35,440 nt of DNA from JBAWWY01 sp037144355 (GTDB taxonomy: Bacteria; Bacillota; Clostridia; Peptostreptococcales; Anaerovoracaceae): contig JBAWWY010000014.1 in NCBI GenBank assembly GCA_037144355.1, positions 1 through 35,440 of the forward strand. The letters are read 5' to 3'. The notes below the pieces were generated by a model, which was not told where the DNA came from, did not search any database, and saw only the letters and a program-made list of their open reading frames with translations. Each line of letters starts with the position of its first letter. Position 1 is the first letter of the stretch. This document shows positions 18,823-27,074 of this stretch, one piece after another. The translations under genes and the position numbers were made by a program.

Positions 18823-19218
18823 CTATGCAGTAGGTGTATCCGTTGTTGCATCCACTACAGCTTTTGGTACATCCTCTTTTGGAGCTTGTACAAAAGTATC
18901 CATAGATCTTTCCGTAACAGATGGACTATATGTATTAGCCATTGTCAAACATTTGGTTGGGCACACTTCAACACAGCAATTGCATTGTATGCATTGCAGC
19001 CTTGCTATTGACCATTCCTTGGTTGGTTTTTCAACAACTATTGCATGTGTGGGACATCTCTTGCTGCAAATACCGCAAAATATGCATCCATCCATTGCAA
19101 TATCGATATGCCCTCTTGTAATCGGAGTGTAAACTCTTGCAATTACTGGATACATCAAGGTAGCAGGCTTGTTAAACATGCTGGAAATAATCATTTTACC
19201 TATCTTAAATACTCCCAT
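18823..19218 (-). CDS. echF: Ech hydrogenase subunit F, 2x[4Fe-4S] ferredoxin-like
   Basis: A protein of about 131 residues and the electron-entry subunit of Ech, homologous to NuoI. Two cluster motifs are visible: CIFCGICSKRCP and CIQCNCCVEVCP, each C-x2-C-x2-C-x3-C. It should pass electrons from reduced ferredoxin to EchC. I place the start at the ATG at 19218, behind AGGTAGGCGGAAA; the EchE stop codon lies within this ribosome binding site. The longer open frame back to 19257 overlaps echE without support. The C-terminal 30 residues, rich in Thr, Ala and Asp, are not conserved-looking. Confidence 0.92.
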   Translation of the reverse strand: MGVFKIGKMIISSMFNKPATLMYPVIARVYTPITRGHIDIAMDGCIFCGICSKRCPTHAIVVEKPTKEWSIARLQCIQCNCCVEVCPTKCLTMANTYSPSVTERSMDTFVQAPKEDVPKAVVDATTDTPTA

Positions 19219-19225
19219 TTTCCGC

Positions 19226-20305
19226 CTACCTTTCTGTACAACTGATACAAGGATCAATTGTCAATATTAAAATTGGAACATCTGCAAGATCACAGCCCTG
19301 AAGTGTCTTGATCATAGGAGGAACATTGGCGAAGGTAGGAGTACGAACTCTTACTCTTTCCAAGAACTTGGTCCCTATACCCTTGGTGTAGTAGATTACT
19401 TCACCTCTAGGTTGTTCAAGTCTTTCAAATATCTCTGCATTTGGAACTCCTGTTACTTTAACAGAAATCTCTCCATCAGGAATTTTTGCAGCAGCTTGCT
19501 TGATCAAATCAATAGCTTGGTAGATTTCTCTAATTCTAACTACTGTTCTCGCATAGCTGTCTCCAGCAGTTTCAATGATTGGTTCGAAATCCAAATCATC
19601 ATATGCCGCATAACCTAAAAGTCTCATGTCCGATGGAAGTCCACTAGCTCGTCCCATTGGGCCAACAGCCCCTAGATCATGTGCTTCTTGCTTAGTCAAT
19701 ACGCCTACTCCAACTGTTCTGCTTTTTACAGTATAATCCTCAACGAAAACATCACAAAGTTCTTTAACTTCAGCTTCCATATTGGTAAGCGTCTTAACGA
19801 TATCTTTAAGTGTATCATTGCTCATATCTCTTCTTGTTCCGCCAACTTTGCATACTGAGAAGATTACTCTTCCTCCAGTTGTTGCTTCGAAAATATCAAG
19901 AATTTTTTCTCTTATTCTCCATGAATGCATGAATAAACTTTCAAATCCAAAGCCATCTGCAAGAAGACCAAGCCAAAGTAAATGACTGTGTATTCTTGAT
20001 AGTTCTGCCCAGATTGTTCTTAAATATTCTGCTCTTCTTGGAATTTCCAAACCCATGCCATGTTCAACTGATTGACAATAGCCCATGCCGTGCATAAAGC
20101 TGCATATGCCACATATTCTTTCAGCCACATAGACATATTCGATAAAGTCCTTTTTTTCCACTAACTTCTCAAGTCCCCTGTGAATGTAACCAATTGATGG
20201 AATTGCTTCTACAACTGTTTCATCCTCCATAACTAAATCAAGATGGATTGGTTCTGGAAGAACGGGATGCTGTGGTCCGAAAGGAATAATAGTTCTTTTA
20301 CCCAT
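19226..20305 (-). CDS. echE: Ech hydrogenase large (NiFe) subunit
   Basis: The 359-residue catalytic subunit, homologous to NuoD and group 4 [NiFe]-hydrogenase large subunits. The four metal-binding cysteines are visible: C65 and C68 in the L1 motif ERICGIC, and C353 and C356 in the L2 motif DPCISCTER. The protein ends directly at the arginine of L2, so there is no C-terminal extension to be cleaved after nickel insertion. That is a known trait of EchE and CooH, and it fits the lack of a HycI/HyaD-type protease gene here. The ATG follows AAGGGAAGGTAG. The next gene, echF, begins eight nt past the stop. Confidence 0.96.
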   Translation of the reverse strand: MGKRTIIPFGPQHPVLPEPIHLDLVMEDETVVEAIPSIGYIHRGLEKLVEKKDFIEYVYVAERICGICSFMHGMGYCQSVEHGMGLEIPRRAEYLRTIWAELSRIHSHLLWLGLLADGFGFESLFMHSWRIREKILDIFEATTGGRVIFSVCKVGGTRRDMSNDTLKDIVKTLTNMEAEVKELCDVFVEDYTVKSRTVGVGVLTKQEAHDLGAVGPMGRASGLPSDMRLLGYAAYDDLDFEPIIETAGDSYARTVVRIREIYQAIDLIKQAAAKIPDGEISVKVTGVPNAEIFERLEQPRGEVIYYTKGIGTKFLERVRVRTPTFANVPPMIKTLQGCDLADVPILILTIDPCISCTER

Positions 20306-20320
20306 AATCTACCTTCCCTT

Positions 20321-20662
20321 CTAATTCTTTGGATTCATTGGAGTTTTTTGAGCAACTTTATACAAGTTGCCATTAAAATCCAAAACAATGTTAGTAATTT
20401 TTACGCCAAACAAGTCCTTCATTTCGTTTTCATACAAGAAGGCTGGGAAGAATATATTGCTGATGCTCATTATTTCAACTTCTTCACCAATTGTCATTCT
20501 CAAAGTAGTCATGTCCATATCCTTGTCAAAACTGTAGCTTAATTCAAATCCGTCAACTTTAGTGACACAAATCTGTACCAATCTATAGCCTTCATCTTTA
20601 AACTTTTGAGCCTTTTCCATAAGTTCGGCAGGCTCAATGCCGATTATCTTGTTTTCGTGCAT
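20321..20662 (-). CDS. echD: Ech hydrogenase subunit D (NuoC-like)
   Basis: A 113-residue small soluble subunit matching the 30-kDa NuoC/NdhJ family, which sits beside the large subunit and has no cofactor. The sequence ends with FPAFLYENEMKDLFGVKITN, resembling the conserved NuoC segment (ER...DLFGI). It is shorter than NuoC, as Ech D subunits are. AGGAGG precedes the ATG. Its place between echC and echE supports the call. Confidence 0.9.
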   Translation of the reverse strand: MHENKIIGIEPAELMEKAQKFKDEGYRLVQICVTKVDGFELSYSFDKDMDMTTLRMTIGEEVEIMSISNIFFPAFLYENEMKDLFGVKITNIVLDFNGNLYKVAQKTPMNPKN

Positions 20663-20671
20663 TTCTGCCTC

Positions 20672-21109
20672 CTACTTCTTTTTTTTATTTAATGCTTCGC
20701 TTTTTGCAGCGAGAACGCCTAAGCCTTTAACTACTCCATCGATGATGGCTTCAGGTCTTGCAGCGCATCCTGGCACATATACGTCAACAGGTATAACCTT
20801 GTCGGTTCCACCTTGTACATTGTAGCATTCCGCGAAGATTCCGCCTGAAGTTGCGCAGATACCTATTGCTACAACAACCTTAGGTTCCGGCATTTGTTCA
20901 TATATCTGTTTGATAACAGGTATGTTTTGTTCGTTTACTGATCCAGTTACAAGGAAAACATCTGCATGCTTTGGATTACCAGTGTTGATAATACCAAATC
21001 TTTCGATATCATACATAGGTGTAAGACATGCCAACACTTCTATATCACAGCCATTGCAGCTAGATCCGTCATAATGAATTATCCATGGGGATTTTGATAT
21101 ATATGCCAT
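20672..21109 (-). CDS. echC: Ech hydrogenase small subunit
   Basis: A 145-residue NuoB-like subunit carrying the single proximal [4Fe-4S] cluster. Ligands are C18 and C21 in SSCNGCDIE, C85 in GICATSGG and C115 in PGCAARPE. It links EchF to the NiFe site in EchE. There is no twin-arginine signal, as expected for a cytoplasm-facing group 4 enzyme. Its ATG overlaps the last base of the echB stop. The C-terminus is lysine-rich. Confidence 0.95.
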   Translation of the reverse strand: MAYISKSPWIIHYDGSSCNGCDIEVLACLTPMYDIERFGIINTGNPKHADVFLVTGSVNEQNIPVIKQIYEQMPEPKVVVAIGICATSGGIFAECYNVQGGTDKVIPVDVYVPGCAARPEAIIDGVVKGLGVLAAKSEALNKKKK

Positions 21110-21999
21110 TATTTAGTACCTCCTAATACTATGAAGTACAACACCAGCAAGTTTACAAAACCCAAGGTTGCAGCAATTATCCAAGATGAATTTATTGCAA
21201 GCTGCCATTTTACCCTGGCTTCGTTGTTGTCGATAAATATTTCTATGAAATATACAACGCAACAAACCAACACTGCGATTATTGGACTTAGCGATAGGTT
21301 CCAAGCAAAGAATAGATATACAAAGCCCAACAAGAATATGTTTTCATACCAATGCGCTATTTCAATAAGAGCAAGCGTTCTTCCTGAAAATTCTGTTGTT
21401 AAGCCTTTTACCAATTCTTGATGTGCATGATGCGACATGCTTAAGTCGAAAGGTGATTTTCTTAATTTTATTGTCAATATGTAGAAGAATCCAATGAAAA
21501 TCCCAGGAAGATAAATGATAGCAGGTGCGCTGCCAGATACTATGTCTGAAATATTGAAACTTCCATATACAAGATAGAACCCAACTGCTGTTATTAGAAC
21601 CATTGGTTCATAAGCCATCATCTGCAGCAATTCTCTTTCAGCACCAATTTGCGCATAAGGAGAATTGGATGAAAATGCAGCTACAATCAAGAACACGCTT
21701 GCTAGTGTCAATGTGAATATTATTATTAGGATGTCTCCACCGGCAAAGAACAAGCAACCAGTGGCAACTATGAACATCAGGAAGCATGCTACATAAAAAT
21801 CCTGATGCATGTTTACGGAAATCTTTTCCTTTTCATAAAGCTTTAAAACATCATAAAAAGGCTGAAGAACTGGAGGACCAACTCTTCCCTGCATTCTGGC
21901 AGTTATTATCCTGTCTACTCCTGCAAGAAGGCCGCCGACTATTGGTGCCAAAACTAGATATAAAACAACTGCTACGATAACATAAGTGATTCTATCCAT
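21109..21999 (-). CDS. echB: Ech hydrogenase membrane subunit B (NuoH-like)
   Basis: A 296-residue integral membrane protein with about eight helices, of the NuoH/HycD family, which anchors the peripheral arm and forms part of the ion path. Family sequence is visible in GRVGPPVLQPFYDVLKLYEKE (residues about 39-59) and AELL-type segments around GAERELLQMMAYEP, followed by KLRKSPFDLSMSHHAHQELVKG. The start codon follows the echA stop directly (TAAATG). The stop overlaps echC by one base. Confidence 0.94.
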   Translation of the reverse strand: MDRITYVIVAVVLYLVLAPIVGGLLAGVDRIITARMQGRVGPPVLQPFYDVLKLYEKEKISVNMHQDFYVACFLMFIVATGCLFFAGGDILIIIFTLTLASVFLIVAAFSSNSPYAQIGAERELLQMMAYEPMVLITAVGFYLVYGSFNISDIVSGSAPAIIYLPGIFIGFFYILTIKLRKSPFDLSMSHHAHQELVKGLTTEFSGRTLALIEIAHWYENIFLLGFVYLFFAWNLSLSPIIAVLVCCVVYFIEIFIDNNEARVKWQLAINSSWIIAATLGFVNLLVLYFIVLGGTK

Positions 22000-23913
22000 T
22001 TACAGCACACCTCCCAGCAATAATGAAAATACTCCAACGATCATGATTACGCAGGCAATATTCCCAATATAATTCATTTTCTTTTCTCCGAAGTAACTCT
22101 GCATATACCAGTTCTTTAGGCTGACAGATACTGTCTTGCCCATTGAGCCATAATAGCTTAGATCGTCTCCGGCATTTGCTCCAGCCATGTAGATTGGAAC
22201 AATCTTTTTATCTGACTTCCCAAAGAATCCGATTACAAGCAATATGATTGCGGCAAGCATTGCCACCATCAAGTACATATTCCCTGAGGACAAGGCCATC
22301 TCTCCAACATTTGTATATAATGCTGTAAGATATGGAACTATAAGGAATGCGGAAAGGATTGGGAAAGCTAGACAAATTCCCACAGTTAGAACTGCAAGGG
22401 TACCAAGTACCATGCTTTCTTCTGGATGGATTTTGCCTTCTATATTCTGTTGGCTTGCTTTAACAGCTACAATTTTTCCAAGCCACTTTGTCCAGAAGAA
22501 TAAAGTTGCCGCACTGCCAAAGACAATGAACATTACAAGGAAAATGTTTCCTGACTCGATAAATGCTTTCATTGCCGCATACTTTGATATCAACATACCA
22601 AAAGGTGCGATAAACATTCCAGCGATACCGATTATCATGTATGAAGCAATTCTTGGAAGTCTGGTGAATATGCCATCAAGATCTTCAATGTCTCTGCTTC
22701 CGATATTATGTTCTGTTGTTCCAACGCATAGGAATAATAATGATTTAGCTAGTGCATGGAATACGATTAGCATGATAGCCGACCAAACAGCAGCTGGGCT
22801 GCCGATTCCTGCGCAAGCAACTATTAGTCCAAGGTTTGCAACTGTGGAATAAGCAAGTACTCTCTTTGCATTGCTTTGAGAGATTGCAATAAAGGATGCC
22901 ATTAGGAAGGTTATGCCCCCTACCATCATTACCATTATGCCAGCTGGATTCACGCCAAGTACAGGAGCAAGTTTTACAATTATATATACCCCCGCCTTAA
23001 CCATGGTGGATGAGTGAAGTAAAGCTGAAACTGGCGTAGGTGCTACCATGGCTCCAAGAAGCCAACTTGAGAACGGCATCTGAGCAGCTTTTGTAATACC
23101 TGCGAAGCATAATAATGCTACTGGAATTACTACACTGTATCCCATTGTTCCAATTTTTAACAATTGATCCAATTCAACCGTCTGGTAGACTGTCCCCATG
23201 TAAACGATGGCAAGCACAAATCCAAGTCCGCCGAGCAGATTCATAATGATTGCTCTAAAGGAGTTGTTTATAGCTTCGCCTGTTTTTGTATATCCAATCA
23301 ATAGGAATGAACATAATGTAGTTATTTCCCAGAAGAAATACAACCATACTAGGTCATTCGCAAATACTATTCCAAACATTGCTGAAAGGAATACAAACAT
23401 AAGGAAGAAGAATAAAGGTCTTCTATCCTTTTGGTCGTGGTGGTGTTCCTGGAAATCTTTCATATAGCCTAAAGCATAGACGCATATTAGAGTTCCTATA
23501 ATACCAATTATAAGTGCCATTATGATAGAGAACTTGTCGATAAACAGATTGTTTTGAATCGTAATGTCGCGACCGACATTAAGTTCAAACCAGACCAGGA
23601 TTGGTGCCTGAATGATCACAAGAATCGAGGCAAGGTACTTCTTGTATTTGATACCAAGAACGAAAATAAATATAGCTAAAGCGATTTCAATGCCCATCAT
23701 AACATTAGATGCTATTGCGGCATATCCACCTTCCTCAAGACTAAAGTATTCTCCATTGGTTGTGAAGTACTGAAACGCAAGGTAGATGCTTCCAACTGCA
23801 ATTATTGCCGCTGAAACCTTAACTACGAAACCTCTCGCTGCATCGGTCTTGAGAACCAAAAGAGCTACTGCAATCACTAGTGGAAATAAGATTAGAAAAA
23901 GTAATGTGCTCAA
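22000..23913 (-). CDS. echA: Ech hydrogenase membrane subunit A (NuoL-like)
   Basis: A 637-residue membrane protein with about 15 hydrophobic helices, of the NuoL/MrpA antiporter-like family, the likely proton or sodium pump of the complex. The conserved ion-channel helices include FFWEITTLCSFLLIGY, with the key glutamate, and the lysine/histidine-containing segments GITKAAQMPFSSWLLGAM and ALLHSSTMVKAGVYI. The start is a TTG at 23913 with AGGAGG six nt upstream; the next in-frame ATGs are far inside. First gene of the operon, with a promoter about 100 nt upstream. Confidence 0.94.
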   Translation of the reverse strand: MSTLLFLILFPLVIAVALLVLKTDAARGFVVKVSAAIIAVGSIYLAFQYFTTNGEYFSLEEGGYAAIASNVMMGIEIALAIFIFVLGIKYKKYLASILVIIQAPILVWFELNVGRDITIQNNLFIDKFSIIMALIIGIIGTLICVYALGYMKDFQEHHHDQKDRRPLFFFLMFVFLSAMFGIVFANDLVWLYFFWEITTLCSFLLIGYTKTGEAINNSFRAIIMNLLGGLGFVLAIVYMGTVYQTVELDQLLKIGTMGYSVVIPVALLCFAGITKAAQMPFSSWLLGAMVAPTPVSALLHSSTMVKAGVYIIVKLAPVLGVNPAGIMVMMVGGITFLMASFIAISQSNAKRVLAYSTVANLGLIVACAGIGSPAAVWSAIMLIVFHALAKSLLFLCVGTTEHNIGSRDIEDLDGIFTRLPRIASYMIIGIAGMFIAPFGMLISKYAAMKAFIESGNIFLVMFIVFGSAATLFFWTKWLGKIVAVKASQQNIEGKIHPEESMVLGTLAVLTVGICLAFPILSAFLIVPYLTALYTNVGEMALSSGNMYLMVAMLAAIILLVIGFFGKSDKKIVPIYMAGANAGDDLSYYGSMGKTVSVSLKNWYMQSYFGEKKMNYIGNIACVIMIVGVFSLLLGGVL

Positions 23914-24008
23914 GTTAATCCTCCTCTTTTCTTTTGATAATCTCGGGCTAAGCTAGTAACGCCAACGCCCTGAAGTTTTAATTATTCTAATTAAATATAC
24001 CAATCTGT

Positions 24009-24037
24009 ATTATATGCCTATTAATAATGAAAAACAA
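24009..24037 (-). promoter_or_regulatory. Promoter of the ech-hyp operon
   Basis: On the minus strand, -35 TTGTTT (24037-24032), a 17-nt spacer and a perfect -10 TATAAT (24014-24009). The 5' leader to the echA TTG start is about 90 nt. No well-formed riboswitch or terminator was recognised in it. This is the only good promoter seen before the eleven further same-strand genes down to hypE. Confidence 0.6.
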
Positions 24038-24124
24038 GGAATTATTGGAGCTTGCCCCATATACAGAATTGTCACTCTATTTAATGCTCAGGCTCAATGT
24101 AAAATGTTCCTCAACGTTCAAAGA

Positions 24125-24153
24125 AGGACCTGATTGTTTTACAATCAAGTCCT
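24125..24153 (-). terminator. Intrinsic terminator after the APC permease
   Basis: Stem AGGACCTGATTG / CAATCAAGTCCT (12 bp, one G-T pair) with loop TTTTA, 44 nt after the permease stop. The minus-strand U-tract is short (TTCTTT); the plus-strand side has TTTTT after an eight-base gap. It separates the permease transcript from the ech promoter. Confidence 0.65.
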
Positions 24154-24196
24154 GCTCATCTTTTTAATTACTTTTGTACTATTATACTATAAATCT

Positions 24197-25810
24197 TTAT
24201 CCCGTAATCTTCTTAGGTTCAACTTTAACCGCATAGATTCCTAAGACTATGCTTAAAGCAATTGCCCCATAAGCCACATACTTAATCCAAGCGACCATCA
24301 AATCAAGCATATTTTCGATTCCATACGTTTCAAGGTAATAATCATTGCCCCCTGCGCCTTCATACCATGGCAGGAATATACTTCCTATTACACCCATCAA
24401 TCCTATGCCGCAGAAAATCATGGCAATTTTCTTCATGTCTCCAACCGCCAGTCTTGTCTTAGGATTTATTGGATATTTGATTGGGTCGTTTTTCGCCAAT
24501 CCGCCATATCTTCTTTTCCAAAATACATATAAAATTGGGCCCGATAAAATTCCAATCATTCCACCGATAAAATAATCCGTACCATTAATGAAATATGATA
24601 CAAAAGCAATGAGAATTGGTATTATGCAAATGATATACATGAATACGTCTCCACCGGGAATCTTGAAAGGTCTTTCACTGTCTGGAATTTTCTTTCTCAA
24701 AATCATTGCTGAGATGAAGATTAATACATAAGCTGACATAAGCATGAACACATCTACAACTACAATAACTGTAAATGCAAAATTGCAGAGAATCAAGTTT
24801 GTTATCGCAACTGATAGAACTGCTACATATGGCACTCCATGTTTCGCGTCAACCTTGACAAGTATTGGAGGTGCAAGGTTGTCTCCAGCAAGAGTAAAGA
24901 ATCCTCTTGAACCAGATGCTATATAAGTATTATAAATAGAGCACTGGGCAAGAACTGAAACTGCAACAAAGATAAGACCGAATGCTGGTCCTAGGAAAGT
25001 TGTTGGAACGTCGCTGAAGGATATTCCACCATCAGTTGCCCAGCTTTCCCACTGGCCGATTGATCCAAGACCACCTATTGTAGGTAGAATATATACAGCC
25101 ATGATAAGAGGTACAGTAATCAGAGTTGCTTTAGGTATAACCTGTGGGTTTTTAACCTCACCAGCTACAGTGGACATAGATTCATATCCTGAATACATCC
25201 AAAGTCCGATTGCTATTCCGTATCCAATACTTTGAAGCAATGTTTGACCTTCAGGTATAAAAGGAATCATTGGGTTAAAATGCCAGTTTGCGAATCCTAC
25301 GATTGCAACAAGCCCGAAAGCTGCTATTACCAGAACTGACAAAATCGTACTAATAATACCAACGTCTCTAATTCCTCGAATATTAATATAAGTAAAAATA
25401 GCTATAATTCCTGCTTTAATAAAGAATTCTGGTAATGCACCAAGTCCTAATGCAGTAGCCATATAGCCTCCTGCCAGGATTACATACAGTGTATTGTCAA
25501 TATAGATGGAAATTGTTCTCCACCATCCAGCTTGAAATCCCCAAAATTCGCCACACGCTTCTTGAACCCATTTGTAATATCCACCTTCTTGTGGTCTTGA
25601 CGAGCCTAATTCAGCTGCGACAAGTCCAAGCGGGGTGCTCCATACAAAAGGAAGAACAATCAGCATTACGATTGTAAGTCCTGGTCCTGCAACAGGTATC
25701 ATTTCTTCAATACCATATGCACCAGCGGCGCATAGACAGAAAATCATGAAAACTACTGTTGAAACCTTAATATCATGTTTCTTCAGTTCGTGAGGTACAA
25801 CATCACTCAT
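24197..25810 (-). CDS. APC-superfamily amino acid/polyamine permease
   Basis: A transporter of about 537 residues with roughly 12-13 membrane helices. Helix 1 reads MIFCLCAAGAYGIEEMIPVAGPG, with the glycine-rich break typical of the amino acid-polyamine-organocation superfamily; helix 6 holds GLWMYSGYESMSTVAGEVKNPQ, the usual substrate-site signature. It resembles the glutamate/GABA or agmatine/putrescine exchanger branch, but the substrate is not certain. The start is the ATG at 25810, eight nt after AGGAGGGG; an upstream in-frame TTG at 25840 precedes that site. The C-terminal region has two further helices. It has its own promoter and terminator. Confidence 0.88.
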   Translation of the reverse strand: MSDVVPHELKKHDIKVSTVVFMIFCLCAAGAYGIEEMIPVAGPGLTIVMLIVLPFVWSTPLGLVAAELGSSRPQEGGYYKWVQEACGEFWGFQAGWWRTISIYIDNTLYVILAGGYMATALGLGALPEFFIKAGIIAIFTYINIRGIRDVGIISTILSVLVIAAFGLVAIVGFANWHFNPMIPFIPEGQTLLQSIGYGIAIGLWMYSGYESMSTVAGEVKNPQVIPKATLITVPLIMAVYILPTIGGLGSIGQWESWATDGGISFSDVPTTFLGPAFGLIFVAVSVLAQCSIYNTYIASGSRGFFTLAGDNLAPPILVKVDAKHGVPYVAVLSVAITNLILCNFAFTVIVVVDVFMLMSAYVLIFISAMILRKKIPDSERPFKIPGGDVFMYIICIIPILIAFVSYFINGTDYFIGGMIGILSGPILYVFWKRRYGGLAKNDPIKYPINPKTRLAVGDMKKIAMIFCGIGLMGVIGSIFLPWYEGAGGNDYYLETYGIENMLDLMVAWIKYVAYGAIALSIVLGIYAVKVEPKKITG

Positions 25811-25879
25811 AAAATTTTCCCCTCCTATCAAATTTCTCAAAAATAAAATCTATAACAATGATTTTATCCGATTTGACTT

Positions 25880-25909
25880 ATTATAGAACAACCTAATCAC
25901 AATTTTCAA
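25880..25909 (-). promoter_or_regulatory. Promoter of the APC permease gene
   Basis: On the minus strand, -35 TTGAAA (25909-25904), an 18-nt spacer and -10 TATAAT (25885-25880). The leader of about 65 nt contains a small AT-rich hairpin (ATAAAATC / GATTTTAT), weak and of unknown meaning. Confidence 0.55.
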
Positions 25910-25984
25910 TTGAATTTCGAATATTCAGTCTTCTGGGAAGGTATTGAGCAAGATAATGCTGTTTTTAGAACTTATTAATTATTT

Positions 25985-26584
25985 TTATAGGTCTCTTCTA
26001 CCTTCCATTGCTTTTGAAAGTGTCACTTCGTCCGCATACTCCAATTCGCCACCCACTGGAACTCCATGTGCAATCCTTGTAACCTTTATTCCAGCTGGTT
26101 TTATCAATCTCGCCGCATACATGGCAGTGGCCTCGCCTTCAATATTTGGGTTGGTGGCCATGATTACTTCTTTTATATCATTCTGCTGCAATCTTATTAT
26201 CAATTGTTTCAAATTTATATCGTCAGGACCTATTCCGTCCATTGGAGATATTGCTCCATGTAGGACGTGGTAGAGTCCCCTGAATTCTCTAACTCTTTCA
26301 AATGCGCTGACATCTTTTGGACTCTCAACCACACAGATAATACTTCTGTCCCGTTCAACATCCGAACATATCATGCATGGATCCACATCGGTTAGATTAG
26401 CGCAAACAGAACAATATTTCATGTTCTTCTTGGCATCGTTGATTGCATCCGCAATGGCAAACGCCTCTTCATCTCTCAATGAAAGAATATGAAAAGCAAG
26501 TCTTTGTGCGCTTTTCGTACCAATCCCTGGAAGTTTTGACAGTTCGCTTATGAGCCTTGAAAGGGGCTTCGCATAGTTCTTCAT
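25985..26584 (-). CDS. recR: Recombination mediator protein RecR
   Basis: A 199-residue protein that, with RecF/RecO, loads RecA at single-stranded gaps. The helix-hairpin-helix LPGIGTKSAQRLAFHIL lies at residues 18-34; the zinc finger has C58-x2-C61 ... C70-x2-C73; the Toprim domain begins ICVVESPKDV; and the motif YHVLHGAISPMDGIGP is diagnostic. Length is standard. The ATG follows AGAGGTGACAT. Last gene of the dnaX-ybaB-recR cluster. Confidence 0.97.
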   Translation of the reverse strand: MKNYAKPLSRLISELSKLPGIGTKSAQRLAFHILSLRDEEAFAIADAINDAKKNMKYCSVCANLTDVDPCMICSDVERDRSIICVVESPKDVSAFERVREFRGLYHVLHGAISPMDGIGPDDINLKQLIIRLQQNDIKEVIMATNPNIEGEATAMYAARLIKPAGIKVTRIAHGVPVGGELEYADEVTLSKAMEGRRDL

Positions 26585-26600
26585 ATGTCACCTCTTGTTA

Positions 26601-26630
26601 ATTGGTTTTACTTGGTTTTATTTGGTTTGA
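26601..26630. repeat. Three imperfect 10-bp tandem repeats between ybaB and recR
   Basis: ATTGGTTTTA, CTTGGTTTTA and TTTGGTTTGA lie head to tail on the plus strand. In the mRNA this is an A-rich, C-containing leader just before the recR ribosome binding site. Probably a slipped-strand product; it might act as an unstructured translation-enhancing leader. Confidence 0.6.
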
Positions 26631-26640
26631 TTTTGCTAAA

Positions 26641-27012
26641 TTAGATCAATCCCGGTATGGACATTCCACCGGTTACTTTGGCCATTTCACTTTGTGAAAT
26701 TTCTTCCATCTGTCTCAAAGCTTCATTGGTTGCTACAATAATTAGATCTTCCAACATTTCTATATCTTCAGGATCCATTGCTTCCGGTTTTATTTTTAAT
26801 GAAATCACTTGTTTTTTTCCGTTGACTTTAACGCTTACAGCCCCTCCGCCGGCAGTTGCTTCAACTTCCTTCTGATCAAGTTCATCTTGAACCTCTTCCA
26901 TTTTTCTTTGCATAACCTGCATCTGCTGAAGCTGCTTTTGCATATTCCCCTGGCCACCGGCACCTGCTCCTGATCCGCCTGGTTTTTTACCTGCTCTCAT
27001 ACCTTTTCCCAT
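26641..27012 (-). CDS. ybaB: YbaB/EbfC nucleoid-associated protein
   Basis: A 123-residue member of the YbaB/EbfC family, small dimeric DNA-binding proteins of incompletely known role, nearly always next to dnaX and recR. The coiled, Met/Gln-rich segment MQKQLQQMQVMQRKMEEVQDEL is followed by VEATAGGGAVSVKVNG and by EDLIIVATNEAL, both typical of the family. AGGAGG lies before the ATG at 27012. That start gives a glycine/lysine-rich N-terminal tail of about 23 residues that is longer than in many homologues; an internal Met at residue 24 is the alternative start but lacks a good site. Confidence 0.93.
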   Translation of the reverse strand: MGKGMRAGKKPGGSGAGAGGQGNMQKQLQQMQVMQRKMEEVQDELDQKEVEATAGGGAVSVKVNGKKQVISLKIKPEAMDPEDIEMLEDLIIVATNEALRQMEEISQSEMAKVTGGMSIPGLI

Positions 27013-27074
27013 GATAATCCTCCTATTGATTTTACTATTTTTAATATTTAGACAATACTCAATTAATTTTTGAT

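Noticed and set aside
18823..20662. Formate hydrogenlyase or CO-induced hydrogenase instead of Ech
   Set aside because: No formate dehydrogenase, CO dehydrogenase or CooF-like gene is in the operon, and the six-subunit set and order fit Ech.
22244..22852. A 202-codon open frame on the plus strand opposite echA
   Set aside because: It is antisense to strongly recognised NuoL-like sequence, has no recognisable domain and no convincing ribosome binding site; it is a shadow of biased codon use.
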